From: JAVBOW01 sp031550615
GTDB taxonomy: Bacteria > Bacteroidota > Bacteroidia > Bacteroidales > Rikenellaceae
DNA length: 62,913 bases
Assembly: GCA_031550615.1 (NCBI GenBank)
Contig: JAVBOL010000036.1
Coordinates: 1 to 62,913 of the forward strand
Direction: 5' to 3'
Positions 18,978-28,221 of the stretch are shown piece by piece. Position numbers and translations under genes: made by a program. The notes beneath the pieces are model-generated. The model worked only from the letters and a program-made list of their open reading frames with translations. It did not search any database and was not told where the DNA came from. The stretch's first letter is position 1. Each line of letters opens with the position of its first letter.

Positions 18978-20000
18978 ATGAGTGAACTGATGGATTGGGG
19001 CTCACTGGGCTTCGGTTATATCAAAACCGACTACAACGTGCGCTGCTGGTACCGCGACGGCAAATGGGGGGAGATCGAAACCACCGCCGACGAGCATATC
19101 AACCTGCACATGGCCGCCACCTGCCTCCACTACGGCCAGGAGGCTTTCGAAGGTCTTAAAGCCTACCGCGGCAAGGACGGCAAGATCCGCCTTTTCCGCG
19201 CCGAGGAGAACGCGCGCCGCCTGATCCGCTCTGGTGAGTACCTGCGCATGGCGCAGCCTTCGGTCGAGTTGTTCGTCAAGGTGGTCGAACAGGCCGTCAA
19301 AGCCAACGAGCGTTTCGTGCCCCCCTACGGCACCGGCGCGTCGCTCTATATCCGTCCGCTGCTGATCGGCACCGGTGCGCAGGTTGGCGTCAAACCCGCC
19401 TCGGAATACCTCTTCATCGTATTCGTAACTCCTGTAGGCCCATACTATAAGGAAGGTTTCCGTCCCATAAAGGCCATCGTAGACCGCGACCACGACCGTG
19501 CCGCACCCCTGGGTACAGGCCATGTCAAGGCCGGCGGCAACTACGGCGCAAGCATGATCTCGGGCGAGTGGGCGCACGCGCAGGGTTTCCCCGCGGTGCT
19601 CTACCTCGATGCCAAAGAAAAGAAATATATCGACGAGTGCGGGGCGGCCAACTTCTTCGCCATCCGCGACGGGGCCTACATCACCCCCAGCAGCAGCTCG
19701 ATCCTGCCCTCGATAACCAACATGTCGCTGATGCAGATCGCACAGGACCTCGGTCTGAAAGTCGAAAAGCGCCCCGTGCAGTTCTCCGAGCTGGCGTCAT
19801 TCGAAGAGGCCGGCGCATGCGGTACGGCAGCCGTGATCTCGCCCGTTGGAGAGATCTTCGACCCTGCCAACGGCAATTCATATACCTTCAACGGCGGCAA
19901 AGAGCCAGGCCCATGGAGCACCAAACTCTACGACACCCTGCGCGCTATACAGCTTGGCGACGCGCCCGACACACATGGCTGGGTGACCTTCGTGGAGTAA
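18978..20000 (+). CDS. ilvE: Branched-chain amino acid aminotransferase
   Basis: PLP-dependent class IV aminotransferase of 340 residues, catalysing the last step in Leu, Ile and Val synthesis and the first in their breakdown. The PLP lysine is K184 in GTGHVKAGGNYGAS. The Glu of YIDECGAANFFAI and the C-terminal GTAAVISPVGEI segment are the other hallmarks of this group. Family length is normal. It lies downstream of metG with no promoter between them. A 14-bp hairpin follows the stop. D-amino acid transaminase or ADC lyase are less likely given length and motifs. Confidence 0.93.
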   Translation: MSELMDWGSLGFGYIKTDYNVRCWYRDGKWGEIETTADEHINLHMAATCLHYGQEAFEGLKAYRGKDGKIRLFRAEENARRLIRSGEYLRMAQPSVELFVKVVEQAVKANERFVPPYGTGASLYIRPLLIGTGAQVGVKPASEYLFIVFVTPVGPYYKEGFRPIKAIVDRDHDRAAPLGTGHVKAGGNYGASMISGEWAHAQGFPAVLYLDAKEKKYIDECGAANFFAIRDGAYITPSSSSILPSITNMSLMQIAQDLGLKVEKRPVQFSELASFEEAGACGTAAVISPVGEIFDPANGNSYTFNGGKEPGPWSTKLYDTLRAIQLGDAPDTHGWVTFVE

Positions 20001-20030
20001 GCGCCAGGAAGGGAAATCCCCGAAAACGAA

Positions 20031-20063
20031 CCGCCCCCAAAAGCACCTGGCTTTTGGGGGCGG
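20031..20063. terminator. Hairpin between convergent ilvE and the redoxin gene
   Basis: 14-bp perfect stem (20031-20044 with 20050-20063) with a five-base loop between two convergent genes. No long T run on either side. Confidence 0.6.
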
Positions 20064-20084
20064 TCAGCGTTTAGCGACTCTTTA

Positions 20085-20612
20085 TTACTGCGCGAGCAGA
20101 CCGTCTATCGCCTCTTTCATCGCAGTGAATTCCTCGTTATTGAATAAACGGGTCAGGAAAGCTATGCGCCCTTCGCGGTCGATCACCACGTTGCGGGTTA
20201 CGCCCGCCCTCGGGGCGGCGAAAAGATGAAACTTCTCCCCCGCCGTATCGAGCGTCAACGGATAAGTGATTTGCATACGCTGGGCAAAGGCGGCGGTTAC
20301 ATCCTTTTTCTCGCCATAGTCTATGCCGATCAGGGCGAAACCTGGATTCGCGCCGTGCTTCTGCCATATATCCTTTTCGATGTGCGGCATCTCCGTGCGG
20401 CACACCCCGCACCAACTGGCGGTGAATTGGATCATGACCACGCGACCACGCAGTTCGCTGAGCATCTGCGTGGTGCCGTCGAGGTATTCGATCTGGAAAT
20501 CTGGGGCCATATCGCCGACTTTAACGATGTAACCCCTGTCGGGAGTGCCGTCCTGCGCCTGGCAACATACCCAGGTGAGCATTGCGGCGAGAAATAACGC
20601 TGTCTTTTTCAT
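20085..20612 (-). CDS. TlpA-like thioredoxin-fold protein, exported
   Basis: A 175-residue redoxin with an N-terminal signal peptide (about 18 residues, cleavage near CQAQ). The thioredoxin-fold core carries the active site WCGVC (Cys68, Cys71) and the cis-Pro region in GVTRNVVIDREGRI is of the TlpA/AhpC-TSA group. It should reduce or exchange disulphides in the periplasm. It lies two bases after the AraC regulator gene on the same strand, so the two are likely co-transcribed. The partner protein is unknown. Confidence 0.85.
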   Translation of the reverse strand: MKKTALFLAAMLTWVCCQAQDGTPDRGYIVKVGDMAPDFQIEYLDGTTQMLSELRGRVVMIQFTASWCGVCRTEMPHIEKDIWQKHGANPGFALIGIDYGEKKDVTAAFAQRMQITYPLTLDTAGEKFHLFAAPRAGVTRNVVIDREGRIAFLTRLFNNEEFTAMKEAIDGLLAQ

Positions 20613-20614
20613 AA

Positions 20615-21493
20615 TCAGAATTTGGTTACGACCTTTTGTGCAAAGTTACGGTATTGCGACGGTGTTTCGCCACGTTTTTTCTTGAACACGCGAATAAAGT
20701 TGGAGGTGTTGTTGAAGCCGCATGCGTAACATATTTCAGCTATGCCGTTTGTAGTTTCGTAGAGCATCTGCGTGGCGTGCCCGATGCGCACGTCGTTCAC
20801 GTAGTCGACGAAATTGCGTCCGGTCTTCTTCTTGAAGAAGTGGCAGAAAGCCGAATCGGACATGTTGGTCAACCGGGCTGCGTCCGACAGGCGAATATCT
20901 TCCATGTAGTTGGCGTTCACGTAGTCGCACACCAGACTGATACGGCGGCTGCGGCTTTCGCGCGCTATGCCCTCGGGCTGGTAGGACGAGCTGGCGAGTA
21001 TCTTCTTATTGGGCGCGGAGGCCATGCAGTCGAGCAGCGCGATAAACTGCAACGCCGAATCGAATCCATGCGCATGGGTCAGCTCGATGATGCGGTCGCG
21101 TATCCCGGGTTTCACCTCATCGCTGAAGGATATGCCCCTTCCCGCCCTTTCGAGCAATTCGTAGATCGGCGAGAATATGCGCTTATTGAAGGTCGGGCAG
21201 GAAATAAGGTGCTCGTGGAACTGTATGGTCACCACCATTGAATCCTTACCGGCCACGCCCTTCCAGACGTGGGGCAGACGCGGGCCCGCCAGCACGATAT
21301 CCAGTTCGCCGAATGCCTCGTGAGAGTCGCCGACGAAACGTTCGCCGCGCGCGCCCACCACCATATTAAGCTCGAAATCGTTGTGCCAATGCGCCGGATG
21401 GTCGAAACTCACGTCGTCGCGTTTGAGAATAATAAAAAAGTCGCTTTGATCTAATGGAGTGATTTCCTGGATCATGCCTGTTTGGGGTAGCAT
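20615..21493 (-). CDS. AraC-family transcriptional regulator
   Basis: 292 residues. The N-terminal half is a cupin-like sensing domain (HPAHWHNDFELNMVVGARGE). Residues about 190-292 form the double helix-turn-helix AraC domain, with DIRLSDAARLTNMSDSAFCH, FFKKKTGRNF, and IAEICYACGFNNTSNFIRVF. Start may be ATG 21493 or ATG 21475 (MIQEITPL). It is divergent from a sulfatase gene across an A+T-rich 212-base gap, so it may control that gene, probably in response to a sugar. The redoxin gene follows. Confidence 0.92.
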   Translation of the reverse strand: MLPQTGMIQEITPLDQSDFFIILKRDDVSFDHPAHWHNDFELNMVVGARGERFVGDSHEAFGELDIVLAGPRLPHVWKGVAGKDSMVVTIQFHEHLISCPTFNKRIFSPIYELLERAGRGISFSDEVKPGIRDRIIELTHAHGFDSALQFIALLDCMASAPNKKILASSSYQPEGIARESRSRRISLVCDYVNANYMEDIRLSDAARLTNMSDSAFCHFFKKKTGRNFVDYVNDVRIGHATQMLYETTNGIAEICYACGFNNTSNFIRVFKKKRGETPSQYRNFAQKVVTKF

Positions 21494-21653
21494 AGCCGTC
21501 GGTTAGTTTTATACGTATAATTCAAAATAGGTAACATAATACTATGTTTATAAGTACCTAATCTAATGTATATGCGAGTGTAAAAGTATATCATTAAAAT
21601 GAAAAATCCATAATTATATTCAATATCGTTCACTTTTATTCGAAAAATATTTA

Positions 21654-21683
21654 TTGAATCCTTATTTTTCGTGGTTATCTTTG
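21654..21683 (+). promoter_or_regulatory. Promoter of the sulfatase gene
   Basis: TTG at 21654-21656, a 19-base spacer and TATCTTTG at 21676-21683, a near-ideal Bacteroidota promoter 23 bases before the ATG. The rest of the gap back to 21494 is very A+T rich with no clear operator. Confidence 0.7.
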
Positions 21684-21705
21684 TTCTTTAATCCGACTCA
21701 CGATA

Positions 21706-23277
21706 ATGACAAGAGCCATCTGTTCACTTCCGCTGTTAGCTGCCGCCGCAATAGGCTGCCAGCGCGCACCCGAGCGCCCCAACGTGATATTCATACTTGC
21801 CGACGACCACACCGCACAGGCGATAGGGTGCTACGGAAGCATCTATTCCGACGTCTTCCAAACCCCCAATATCGACGCCCTGGCCGAGGGCGGGGCTATA
21901 TTCCGCAACGCATTCTGCACCAATTCCATTTCCGGCCCCTCGCGCGCATGTATACTCACGGGGCAATACTCCAATGTCAACGGATTCTACAAGAACGAGG
22001 GCGGGCTGCCTTTCGACTCGACGCTGGTGACCTTCCCGCGCATACTGCACGATAACGGCTACACCACCGCCATGGTCGGCAAATGGCACATGTGGAGCAC
22101 CCCGATGGGTTTCGACTACTATAAATACCACACCCTCAACTACGAGCAGGGCGTCTACTGGAACCCCGTGTGGAACGAGAACGGCACGATAGTCCCCGAG
22201 CAGGGCTACGCCACGACGCTCACCGCCCGGGCGGCGATAAAATGGCTCGACCAGGGGCGCGACAAGTCGAAACCTTTCTGTCTGCTCTACCATTTCAAGG
22301 CGCCACACCGCCCCTGGCATCCCGACAGCTGCTACCTGCACCTTTTCGACGGGATCCAGATGCCCTACCCCGAGACGTTCGACGACACCTACGCCACGCG
22401 TGAGCTGACCGCCGGCAATACCGAGATGACCATCGCGCGCAACCTGAACCGCGACGATCTGATGATGACCCCGCCCGAGTCGATGACAGACCCCGCGGAG
22501 CGCAACAAGTGGCTCGCCTACGGCAACGCGGGCGAATACCTCTCGCCCTCGGACACCCTCACCGGCGAGGCGCTGCGCCGCTGGAAATACCAGAAATACA
22601 TAAAAGACTATTTGGCTTGCACCAAATCCGTCGACGACCAGGTGGGCAACCTGATGGCCTACCTGAAGGCCAATAAGCTGGACAAAAACACGATAGTGGT
22701 CTACTGCGGCGACCAGGGCTTTTACCTGGGCGAACATGGCTGGTTCGACAAACGCTTCATCTACCGCGAGTCTATGCGCATGCCATTTATCGTGCACTAC
22801 CCCGCCGGGATCAAACCCGGGACGGACATCGCCGACTTTATCAGCAACGTCGACTTCGCCCCCACGCTGCTCGAAATGTGCGGCGTGACCCCGCCAGAGG
22901 GGATGCAGGGCAAGTGCTATTTCAACACCATGCGCGGCGAACAGCCCCAACCCCTGCGAGACGGCATTTATTACCACTATTACGAATACCCGCTATGGCA
23001 CCACGTGCAACCCCACTATGGCATACGCACGGCGAAATACCTGATGGCGCACTTCTACCACGACATCGACGTATGGGAGCTCTACGACCTTGAGAAGGAC
23101 CCGCACGAGTTGAATAACGTCTACGGGCAGCCGGAATACGCCGCAGTGCAATATGAGCTGCTCGGTCGCCTGAAGCAGTTGCAGAAAGAGGCCGGGGACG
23201 AGGGCACGCTGGACGACTACCGCCGCATCACCGACACCAACTTCCGCGAGTTGACCGCCGACCACCACCTGAAATAA
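21706..23277 (+). CDS. Sulfatase, serine-type, exported lipoprotein
   Basis: 523-residue type I sulfatase. A lipoprotein-like signal peptide (AAAAIGC, Cys18) leads into the alkaline-phosphatase-fold domain. Metal ligands DD are at residues 33-34. The formylglycine motif is SGPSR with Ser76 as the residue to be oxidised. It is therefore the serine type, which needs a radical-SAM maturase (anSME); none is in the window. C-terminal motifs include GDQGFYLGEHGW and WELYDLEKDPHELNNVY, typical of glycan exo- or endo-sulfatases. Probable substrates are sulfated host glycans; the exact linkage cannot be told. It stands alone with a strong terminator after it. Confidence 0.92.
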   Translation: MTRAICSLPLLAAAAIGCQRAPERPNVIFILADDHTAQAIGCYGSIYSDVFQTPNIDALAEGGAIFRNAFCTNSISGPSRACILTGQYSNVNGFYKNEGGLPFDSTLVTFPRILHDNGYTTAMVGKWHMWSTPMGFDYYKYHTLNYEQGVYWNPVWNENGTIVPEQGYATTLTARAAIKWLDQGRDKSKPFCLLYHFKAPHRPWHPDSCYLHLFDGIQMPYPETFDDTYATRELTAGNTEMTIARNLNRDDLMMTPPESMTDPAERNKWLAYGNAGEYLSPSDTLTGEALRRWKYQKYIKDYLACTKSVDDQVGNLMAYLKANKLDKNTIVVYCGDQGFYLGEHGWFDKRFIYRESMRMPFIVHYPAGIKPGTDIADFISNVDFAPTLLEMCGVTPPEGMQGKCYFNTMRGEQPQPLRDGIYYHYYEYPLWHHVQPHYGIRTAKYLMAHFYHDIDVWELYDLEKDPHELNNVYGQPEYAAVQYELLGRLKQLQKEAGDEGTLDDYRRITDTNFRELTADHHLK

Positions 23278-23316
23278 AAGATCGGGGGTTGCATATAAAT
23301 GCAACCCCCGATCTTT
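23277..23316. terminator. Bidirectional terminator
   Basis: 18-bp perfect stem (23277-23294 with 23299-23316), four-base loop, flanked by A and T runs. It overlaps the stops of the convergent sulfatase and thioredoxin genes. Confidence 0.85.
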
Positions 23317-23683
23317 AGCTGACCTTATGCAGCAGCACTTCCTCCACCACCTTGCGCAGCTTGTCTTTGGGCTGCACTCCGCGGGCTATGTGCGGTTTGC
23401 CCTCCATGGGGATGAACAGCAGGGTCGGAATGCTGCGTATGTCGAACCGCGCGGCGAGGCGCTGCTGGGCGTCGGTGTCCACCTTATATATATCTATCTT
23501 TCCGGCGTATTCTGTCGCCAACTCGTCCAGCACGGGTGCCAGGGCGCGGCACGGTCCGCACCACGAGGCGTAGAAATCTATTATCGCCGGGCGCTTGCCG
23601 AGAAATTTCCATTGTTTATCGCCCTTTGAGAAGGTCGACACGAGTTCATTGAACTCCGTTTCGGTGAGATGTTTAGGTTCCAT
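23315..23683 (-). CDS. trxA: Thioredoxin
   Basis: 122 residues with no signal peptide, so cytoplasmic. The active site is WCGPC (Cys42, Cys45) in DFYASWCGPCRALAP, and the cis-proline is in IRSIPTLLF. An N-terminal extension of about 20 residues precedes the usual core. It is a general disulphide reductant and may be one of several paralogues. Its stop lies within the shared terminator. Confidence 0.93.
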   Translation of the reverse strand: MEPKHLTETEFNELVSTFSKGDKQWKFLGKRPAIIDFYASWCGPCRALAPVLDELATEYAGKIDIYKVDTDAQQRLAARFDIRSIPTLLFIPMEGKPHIARGVQPKDKLRKVVEEVLLHKVS

Positions 23684-23736
23684 GCTTTTAGAGTTTTATG
23701 TTTAGCCGTACCTATATCAATATCCGCACCAAATTT

Positions 23737-23766
23737 AAAACGGCGTCCCGGTAAGGACGCCATTTT
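23737..23766 (-). terminator. Terminator after the MFS permease
   Basis: The stem GGCGTCC/GGACGCC with flanking AAAA and TTTT, six-base loop, just past the permease stop. The rest of the 90-base gap to trxA is A+T rich with nothing else visible. Confidence 0.75.
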
Positions 23767-23773
23767 AGCCAGG

Positions 23774-25027
23774 TCAATGGTTGATCTGCATGGTAGGATC
23801 GTGTTTATACCGGAAAAACACCGAGAATAGCACCGCCACGATCAGAGCATAGATCGCAAAGGTGAGCCATATCCCATGCCACATCATCCCCCCGGAGGCC
23901 GTGGTGAAGAACTCGCGCACCATGTATCCGCTCAGCATGCTGCCCATTATCGCGCCCACGCCGTTGGTGGCCATCATGAACAGTCCCTGCGCGCTGGATC
24001 GTATGCGTGCGTCTACCGACGTCTCCACGAAGAGCGACCCCGAAATATTGAAAAAATCGAAGGCCATGCCGTAGGCCACGCACGAGAGGATTATCATCCA
24101 CAGCCCGTCCGTGGGGTTGCCGTAAGCGAACAGCCCGAAGCGAGCCACCCACGCCAGCATACTTATAAGCATCACGTTCTTGATGCCGAAACGGTGCAGG
24201 AAGAACGGGATGGCCAGGATGAACAGCGTTTCGGACATCTGCGAAATGGACATTATAATGGTCGAGTAGCGCACCACGAAAGAGTCGGGATAGTCGGTCC
24301 CGAAATCGCCCAGGTAAACGTCGCCGTACATATTTGTCAGCTGCAGCGCGGCGCCGAGGAATATCGAAAATAAAAAGAACAGCGCCATGCGCCTGTCCTT
24401 GAATATCGAGAGCGCGTCGAGCCCCAGGAACTGAGCCAGCGATTTCTTGCCGCCGTCGTCCTTGGCGCCCAGGGGAGGGCACTTGGGCAGCGTGAAGGCG
24501 TAGAGCCCCAGCACGAGCCCGCCTGCGGCGGCGACGTAGAACTGCACCGGTGTGGCCTTGTTTCCCGAGAGGTTGACCAGCCACATCGCGACGATAAAAC
24601 CGATGGTGCCGAATACGCGGATAGGCGGGAAATCCCTGACCACATCCAGTCCGCCCGCCTTCAGGTTGGTGTAGGCCACGGCGTTGGCCAGGGAGATGGT
24701 GGGCATATAGAAAAGCATCGCCACCATTATGCCCCAGAAGAAGCTCACCGGCGTGGAGAGCATCGGCAGCGACAGCATCGTCAGCCCGCACAGCAGGTGC
24801 AGCACGCCGTAGAGGCGCTCGGCGTTGATCCAGCGGTCGGCGACCATGCCCATGAGCGCGGGCATGAACAGCGCCGAGATACCCATGGTCGAGAAGATAG
24901 CCCCGAATTCGGCAGGTCCCCACCCTTTGGTGGCGAACCAATAGTTACTGATGGTGATAAGCCATGAGCCCCACACGAAGAATTGCAGGAAGTTCATCGC
25001 CACAAGGCGGCTTTTGATAGATTTCAT
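23774..25027 (-). CDS. MFS permease, nucleoside:H+ symporter-like (NupG/XapB type)
   Basis: 417-residue membrane protein with about 12 hydrophobic segments split by a central cytoplasmic loop near residues 190-215. The N-terminus MNFLQFFVWGSWLITISNYW and the motif ADRWINAERL resemble NupG-type nucleoside permeases. The C-terminal half has FDFFNISGSLFVE, also typical. Predicted inner-membrane nucleoside uptake by proton symport; substrate is inferred from family only. It lies eight bases after the M16 peptidase gene and may share its promoter. Confidence 0.85.
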   Translation of the reverse strand: MKSIKSRLVAMNFLQFFVWGSWLITISNYWFATKGWGPAEFGAIFSTMGISALFMPALMGMVADRWINAERLYGVLHLLCGLTMLSLPMLSTPVSFFWGIMVAMLFYMPTISLANAVAYTNLKAGGLDVVRDFPPIRVFGTIGFIVAMWLVNLSGNKATPVQFYVAAAGGLVLGLYAFTLPKCPPLGAKDDGGKKSLAQFLGLDALSIFKDRRMALFFLFSIFLGAALQLTNMYGDVYLGDFGTDYPDSFVVRYSTIIMSISQMSETLFILAIPFFLHRFGIKNVMLISMLAWVARFGLFAYGNPTDGLWMIILSCVAYGMAFDFFNISGSLFVETSVDARIRSSAQGLFMMATNGVGAIMGSMLSGYMVREFFTTASGGMMWHGIWLTFAIYALIVAVLFSVFFRYKHDPTMQINH

Positions 25028-25035
25028 ATTTGCAA

Positions 25036-27840
25036 TTAAATGGGATTTCCGTTTTTGTCCAGCAGTACCGGATCGCCGAATCCCAGCCCGGCAAGGCGCT
25101 GCATCTGAGTCGCGGCGTCGCCGACCACCACCCAGGCCATTTTCGAGGGATCTATATATTTAGCGGCGACCTGCTTGATCCGGTCGGCGGTTATCGTGCG
25201 CAGGGCTTCTTCGCGCTGCCGCACGAAATCTTCCGGAAGCCCGTAGAGCGACATTTCGGTCAACATGCCGACCAGCGCCCCGGGCGTCTCGTAAGCCCCG
25301 TAGCCCGCCTTGAGCATCGATGAGCGTGTGAGCTCCATTTCGGCCCCGGAGAAGGCCCCGGCATATCCGCCGAGCACCTCACGCGCCACCTCTACCGATT
25401 CGCGGGTCTTGTTACCCTGCACCTTGCTGCTCATGGTGAAACGGTTGAGCAGGTTGCCGCACGAAAATGACGAATATGCGCCGTAGGTGTAGCCCCTTTT
25501 GAGGCGCAACTCATCGAACAGCACCGAGTGGCTGCCGTCGCCCAGGTGGAAATTGGCGATCACGGCAGGGTAGAAATCCCCGTCCGCGCGGGGCATGGCG
25601 GGACATGAGGCCATTATCACGGATTGCTGCGATCCGGGCATATCAACAAAATATATCCTGCCGGGTGCGCTCTCCACAGGCGCGGTATCGCACTGCGGGG
25701 CGGCCACCGCGAAACTCTCCCATACCTTGCGCAGCGGCTCTGCGGCCGCTTCCGCCGCTCCCCGGCTCACGTCGCCGGCCAGCAGCAGCGTAGCCACGGC
25801 GGGCGAAACACAGGTGGCGTGGTACACCCTCAGGTCTTCGACACCGATCCCACCGACGCTCTCCGGCGTGCCCGAAACGGAATTAGAGAATACGCCGTTG
25901 CCGTAGAGCACCTTGCGCATTACGGTCGCGGCGACCGATCCGGCGTCGTCGGCACGCATCATAATATCGGCCAGGGTGCTCTGGCGCGCCTTTTCGAATT
26001 CATTTTCATCGAAGCGCGGGGCTGCCAGCACTTCGGACAGCAGCTCCATGGCCTGTTTGAGGTTGCGCGACAGGCAGCTGCCGTAGATCTCCATATCTTC
26101 GGGACCCGCCTCGCAATGCACATCGGCACCCAGGCGTTTGAAAGCCTGTTCCAACTCCTCGGGGGTGCGCGAAGCCGAGCCGGCCAGCAAGGTCTGGGCA
26201 TAGAGCGAGCTCAGGCCGGGCTTAGCCCCGTCATAGAGCGCCCCGCCGCGCAGCAGGACCGAGAAACGGATCACCGGAAGCTCGTCGTTGGTCACCCCCA
26301 AAACGCCCAATCCTCCCTGCGCGCCCTCATTGCGCCACACGGCGGGCGGGTTGAGCGCGGGGGTGTTCGAAAGCAGCGCGGGCTCCTCCGAGCGGTCGAA
26401 TGGCGAGGCGGTGCGCGGGTAATCGTCGTCGACTATCTCACCTTCTGTATTCTGCGTCAACTCGGAAATATCCTCTACGGTGACCTCCGCCGGTGTGGAC
26501 CCTTCAAGGGCAAGCTCGGGGTGCGCGGCGGGCACGAAGCTGATATTGAGTGAATTTTGTCCCTTTATATATTTGTCGTAAGCCGCCCTCACGTCGGCTG
26601 GCGACACTTTTTTATACTCCTCCATCTCCGAGAAACCGCGCAGGGGATCGCCCCCGAATACATCCTGTTGCGCCAGCGCCAAAGCACGGCGGAGCACGCC
26701 CGACATCTGGTTATAGAATCCAACTTCGGTGACCGACTTATAGCCTTCAAGGACCTCCTGTGACACCCCGTCGCGCTCGTACATCTCAAAGGCCTCGCCG
26801 ATGCCGGCATAGACCTCCTCGAGCTTAACGCCCTCGAACGCGGGGATGACCAGCAGGAGGTCGCCGGACAGTTCGCGGTCGTAGTACCACGTCTCGACCT
26901 CGGGCGAGATCCTGCGCCCGTCTACCAGCGCCTTGTACAGGGGGGAATTCTTACCCTCGCCCAACACCTGCCCGAGCATCTGCACGGCATAGGAATCGGG
27001 GTGGTACTTCTCCGGCGCGGGGAAGCTCACCATAAGCATCGGCATCGAGGCGTAGGGATCCGGGTGCATAACCCTCACCTGCCCGGCCAGCGGGGACGGC
27101 ATGGGCTGCCGGTGCACCACGGGCTCGCCCGAGGGTATACCGCCGAAGTATTTTTCGACCAGCGCGCGCGCCTGTCCGCCGTCGAAGTCGCCCGAAATGA
27201 CAAGCGTGGCGTTATTGGGCATGTAATAGTCCTTATAGAAGCGTTTCACGTCGTCGACCGTCGCCGAGCGCAGGTCGGCGATCTCGCCGATGGTGGTGTG
27301 GTGGTAGGGGTGCCCCTCGGGGTAGGCATAGCGCGACAGGATGGGGATCATCTGCCCATAGGGGCGCGTGTCGTAGTTCTGGCGCTTCTCGTTGGCCACC
27401 ACGTCGACCTCGCGTTCCAGCCCGGCCTGCGTGACGGTGTTTATGAAATAACCCATGCGGTCGGACTCCATCCAAAGCACTTTTTCAAGCGCGTCGCGCG
27501 GCACGATCTCATGGTAGCGCGTGCCGTCGGAGTCGGTGCTGCCGTTGAATTCGCCGCCCAACTCGCTGATCTTATTGAAAAAAGCGTTGCGCGGCAAATT
27601 CTCCGAGCGCTGGAAAAGCATGTGTTCGAAGAAGTGGGCGAAACCCGTCTTGCCCTGCCTCTCACGCGCCGAGCCCACGTGGTACTGTATCGCCACGGCC
27701 ACCACGGGATCGGAATGGTCCGCCTGTAACACGACCCGAAGTCCGTTGGGCAGGGTGAATTGTTCGACGTCTATCTTTACATTTTTCTGGCAACTTGTCA
27801 TTACGAGGATCGCTGTTAGGATTGGCAATATTCTTTTCAT
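25036..27840 (-). CDS. M16-family zinc metallopeptidase, two-domain lipoprotein
   Basis: 934-residue exported peptidase. The signal peptide ends in a lipobox (MTSC, Cys17). The first M16 domain carries the inverted zinc motif HFFEH at residues 69-73, with the downstream Glu in VANEKRQNYD. Two further M16 domains lie in the C-terminal half and lack the motif, as in the pitrilysin clan. It probably degrades peptides in the periplasm or on the cell surface. A promoter lies just upstream and the MFS permease follows. Its frame continues without breaks. Confidence 0.93.
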   Translation of the reverse strand: MKRILPILTAILVMTSCQKNVKIDVEQFTLPNGLRVVLQADHSDPVVAVAIQYHVGSARERQGKTGFAHFFEHMLFQRSENLPRNAFFNKISELGGEFNGSTDSDGTRYHEIVPRDALEKVLWMESDRMGYFINTVTQAGLEREVDVVANEKRQNYDTRPYGQMIPILSRYAYPEGHPYHHTTIGEIADLRSATVDDVKRFYKDYYMPNNATLVISGDFDGGQARALVEKYFGGIPSGEPVVHRQPMPSPLAGQVRVMHPDPYASMPMLMVSFPAPEKYHPDSYAVQMLGQVLGEGKNSPLYKALVDGRRISPEVETWYYDRELSGDLLLVIPAFEGVKLEEVYAGIGEAFEMYERDGVSQEVLEGYKSVTEVGFYNQMSGVLRRALALAQQDVFGGDPLRGFSEMEEYKKVSPADVRAAYDKYIKGQNSLNISFVPAAHPELALEGSTPAEVTVEDISELTQNTEGEIVDDDYPRTASPFDRSEEPALLSNTPALNPPAVWRNEGAQGGLGVLGVTNDELPVIRFSVLLRGGALYDGAKPGLSSLYAQTLLAGSASRTPEELEQAFKRLGADVHCEAGPEDMEIYGSCLSRNLKQAMELLSEVLAAPRFDENEFEKARQSTLADIMMRADDAGSVAATVMRKVLYGNGVFSNSVSGTPESVGGIGVEDLRVYHATCVSPAVATLLLAGDVSRGAAEAAAEPLRKVWESFAVAAPQCDTAPVESAPGRIYFVDMPGSQQSVIMASCPAMPRADGDFYPAVIANFHLGDGSHSVLFDELRLKRGYTYGAYSSFSCGNLLNRFTMSSKVQGNKTRESVEVAREVLGGYAGAFSGAEMELTRSSMLKAGYGAYETPGALVGMLTEMSLYGLPEDFVRQREEALRTITADRIKQVAAKYIDPSKMAWVVVGDAATQMQRLAGLGFGDPVLLDKNGNPI

Positions 27841-27872
27841 CGGATCGTGGTTTTAGTCCGGCCGCAGTCCAA

Positions 27873-27880
27873 CAAAAGTA
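27873..27880 (-). promoter_or_regulatory. -7 promoter element of the M16 peptidase gene
   Basis: TACTTTTG on the minus strand, 32 bases before the start codon. Confidence 0.55.
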
Positions 27881-27931
27881 ATTATTTTTCAGAGGCGCGA
27901 GTACCAGTACGTCGCTTTTTTAACCCGATTG

Positions 27932-27962
27932 TTTGCATAATAAAAAATATGCCATAAATTTG
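27932..27962 (+). promoter_or_regulatory. Promoter of tRNA-Gln
   Basis: TTTG at 27932-27935, a 19-base spacer and TAAATTTG at 27955-27962. The tRNA begins ten bases later. Confidence 0.75.
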
Positions 27963-27972
27963 CACCTCGAAT

Positions 27973-28043
27973 TGACCCATGGTGTAATGGCAACACTGCA
28001 GATTCTGGATCTGCCTTTCTTGGTTCGAATCCAGGTGGGTCAA
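27973..28043 (+). tRNA. tRNA-Gln (CTG anticodon)
   Basis: 71-base cloverleaf. The acceptor stem TGACCCA pairs with TGGGTCA (28036-28042). The anticodon stem GCAGA/TCTGC encloses loop TTCTGGA with anticodon CTG at 28005-28007. The T arm is CTTGG-TTCGAAT-CCAGG. CCA is not encoded. It has its own promoter and terminator. Confidence 0.93.
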
Positions 28044-28044
28044 C

Positions 28045-28077
28045 AAAGGGCTTCGGTAAGTTACCGGTGCCTTTTTT
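28045..28077 (+). terminator. Terminator of tRNA-Gln
   Basis: Stem-loop AAAGGGC with GCCTTT and an inner CGGTA/TACCG, followed by a T6 run right after the tRNA. Confidence 0.75.
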
Positions 28078-28161
28078 ACTTTACATAACCCGGAAGTTTA
28101 CAGGGAGCGGTGGCTTTCCATATGCCCTTTGTTGACCGACGTATTGACATCCACCCCCTGC

Positions 28162-28202
28162 CCCCGCCTTGCAAAGGCGGGGATTGCGCCACGAAGTGGC
28201 GC
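28162..28202. repeat. Pair of G+C-rich hairpins before the cupin gene
   Basis: Two adjacent perfect stems: 9 bp (28162-28170 with 28174-28182) and 7 bp (28186-28192 with 28196-28202). They lie 20 bases before the cupin start in a gap (28079-28221) with no other recognisable feature. They resemble dispersed intergenic repeats of Bacteroidota; a role in the cupin mRNA leader is also possible. Confidence 0.45.
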
Positions 28203-28221
28203 GGGGTAACACATACATCCC

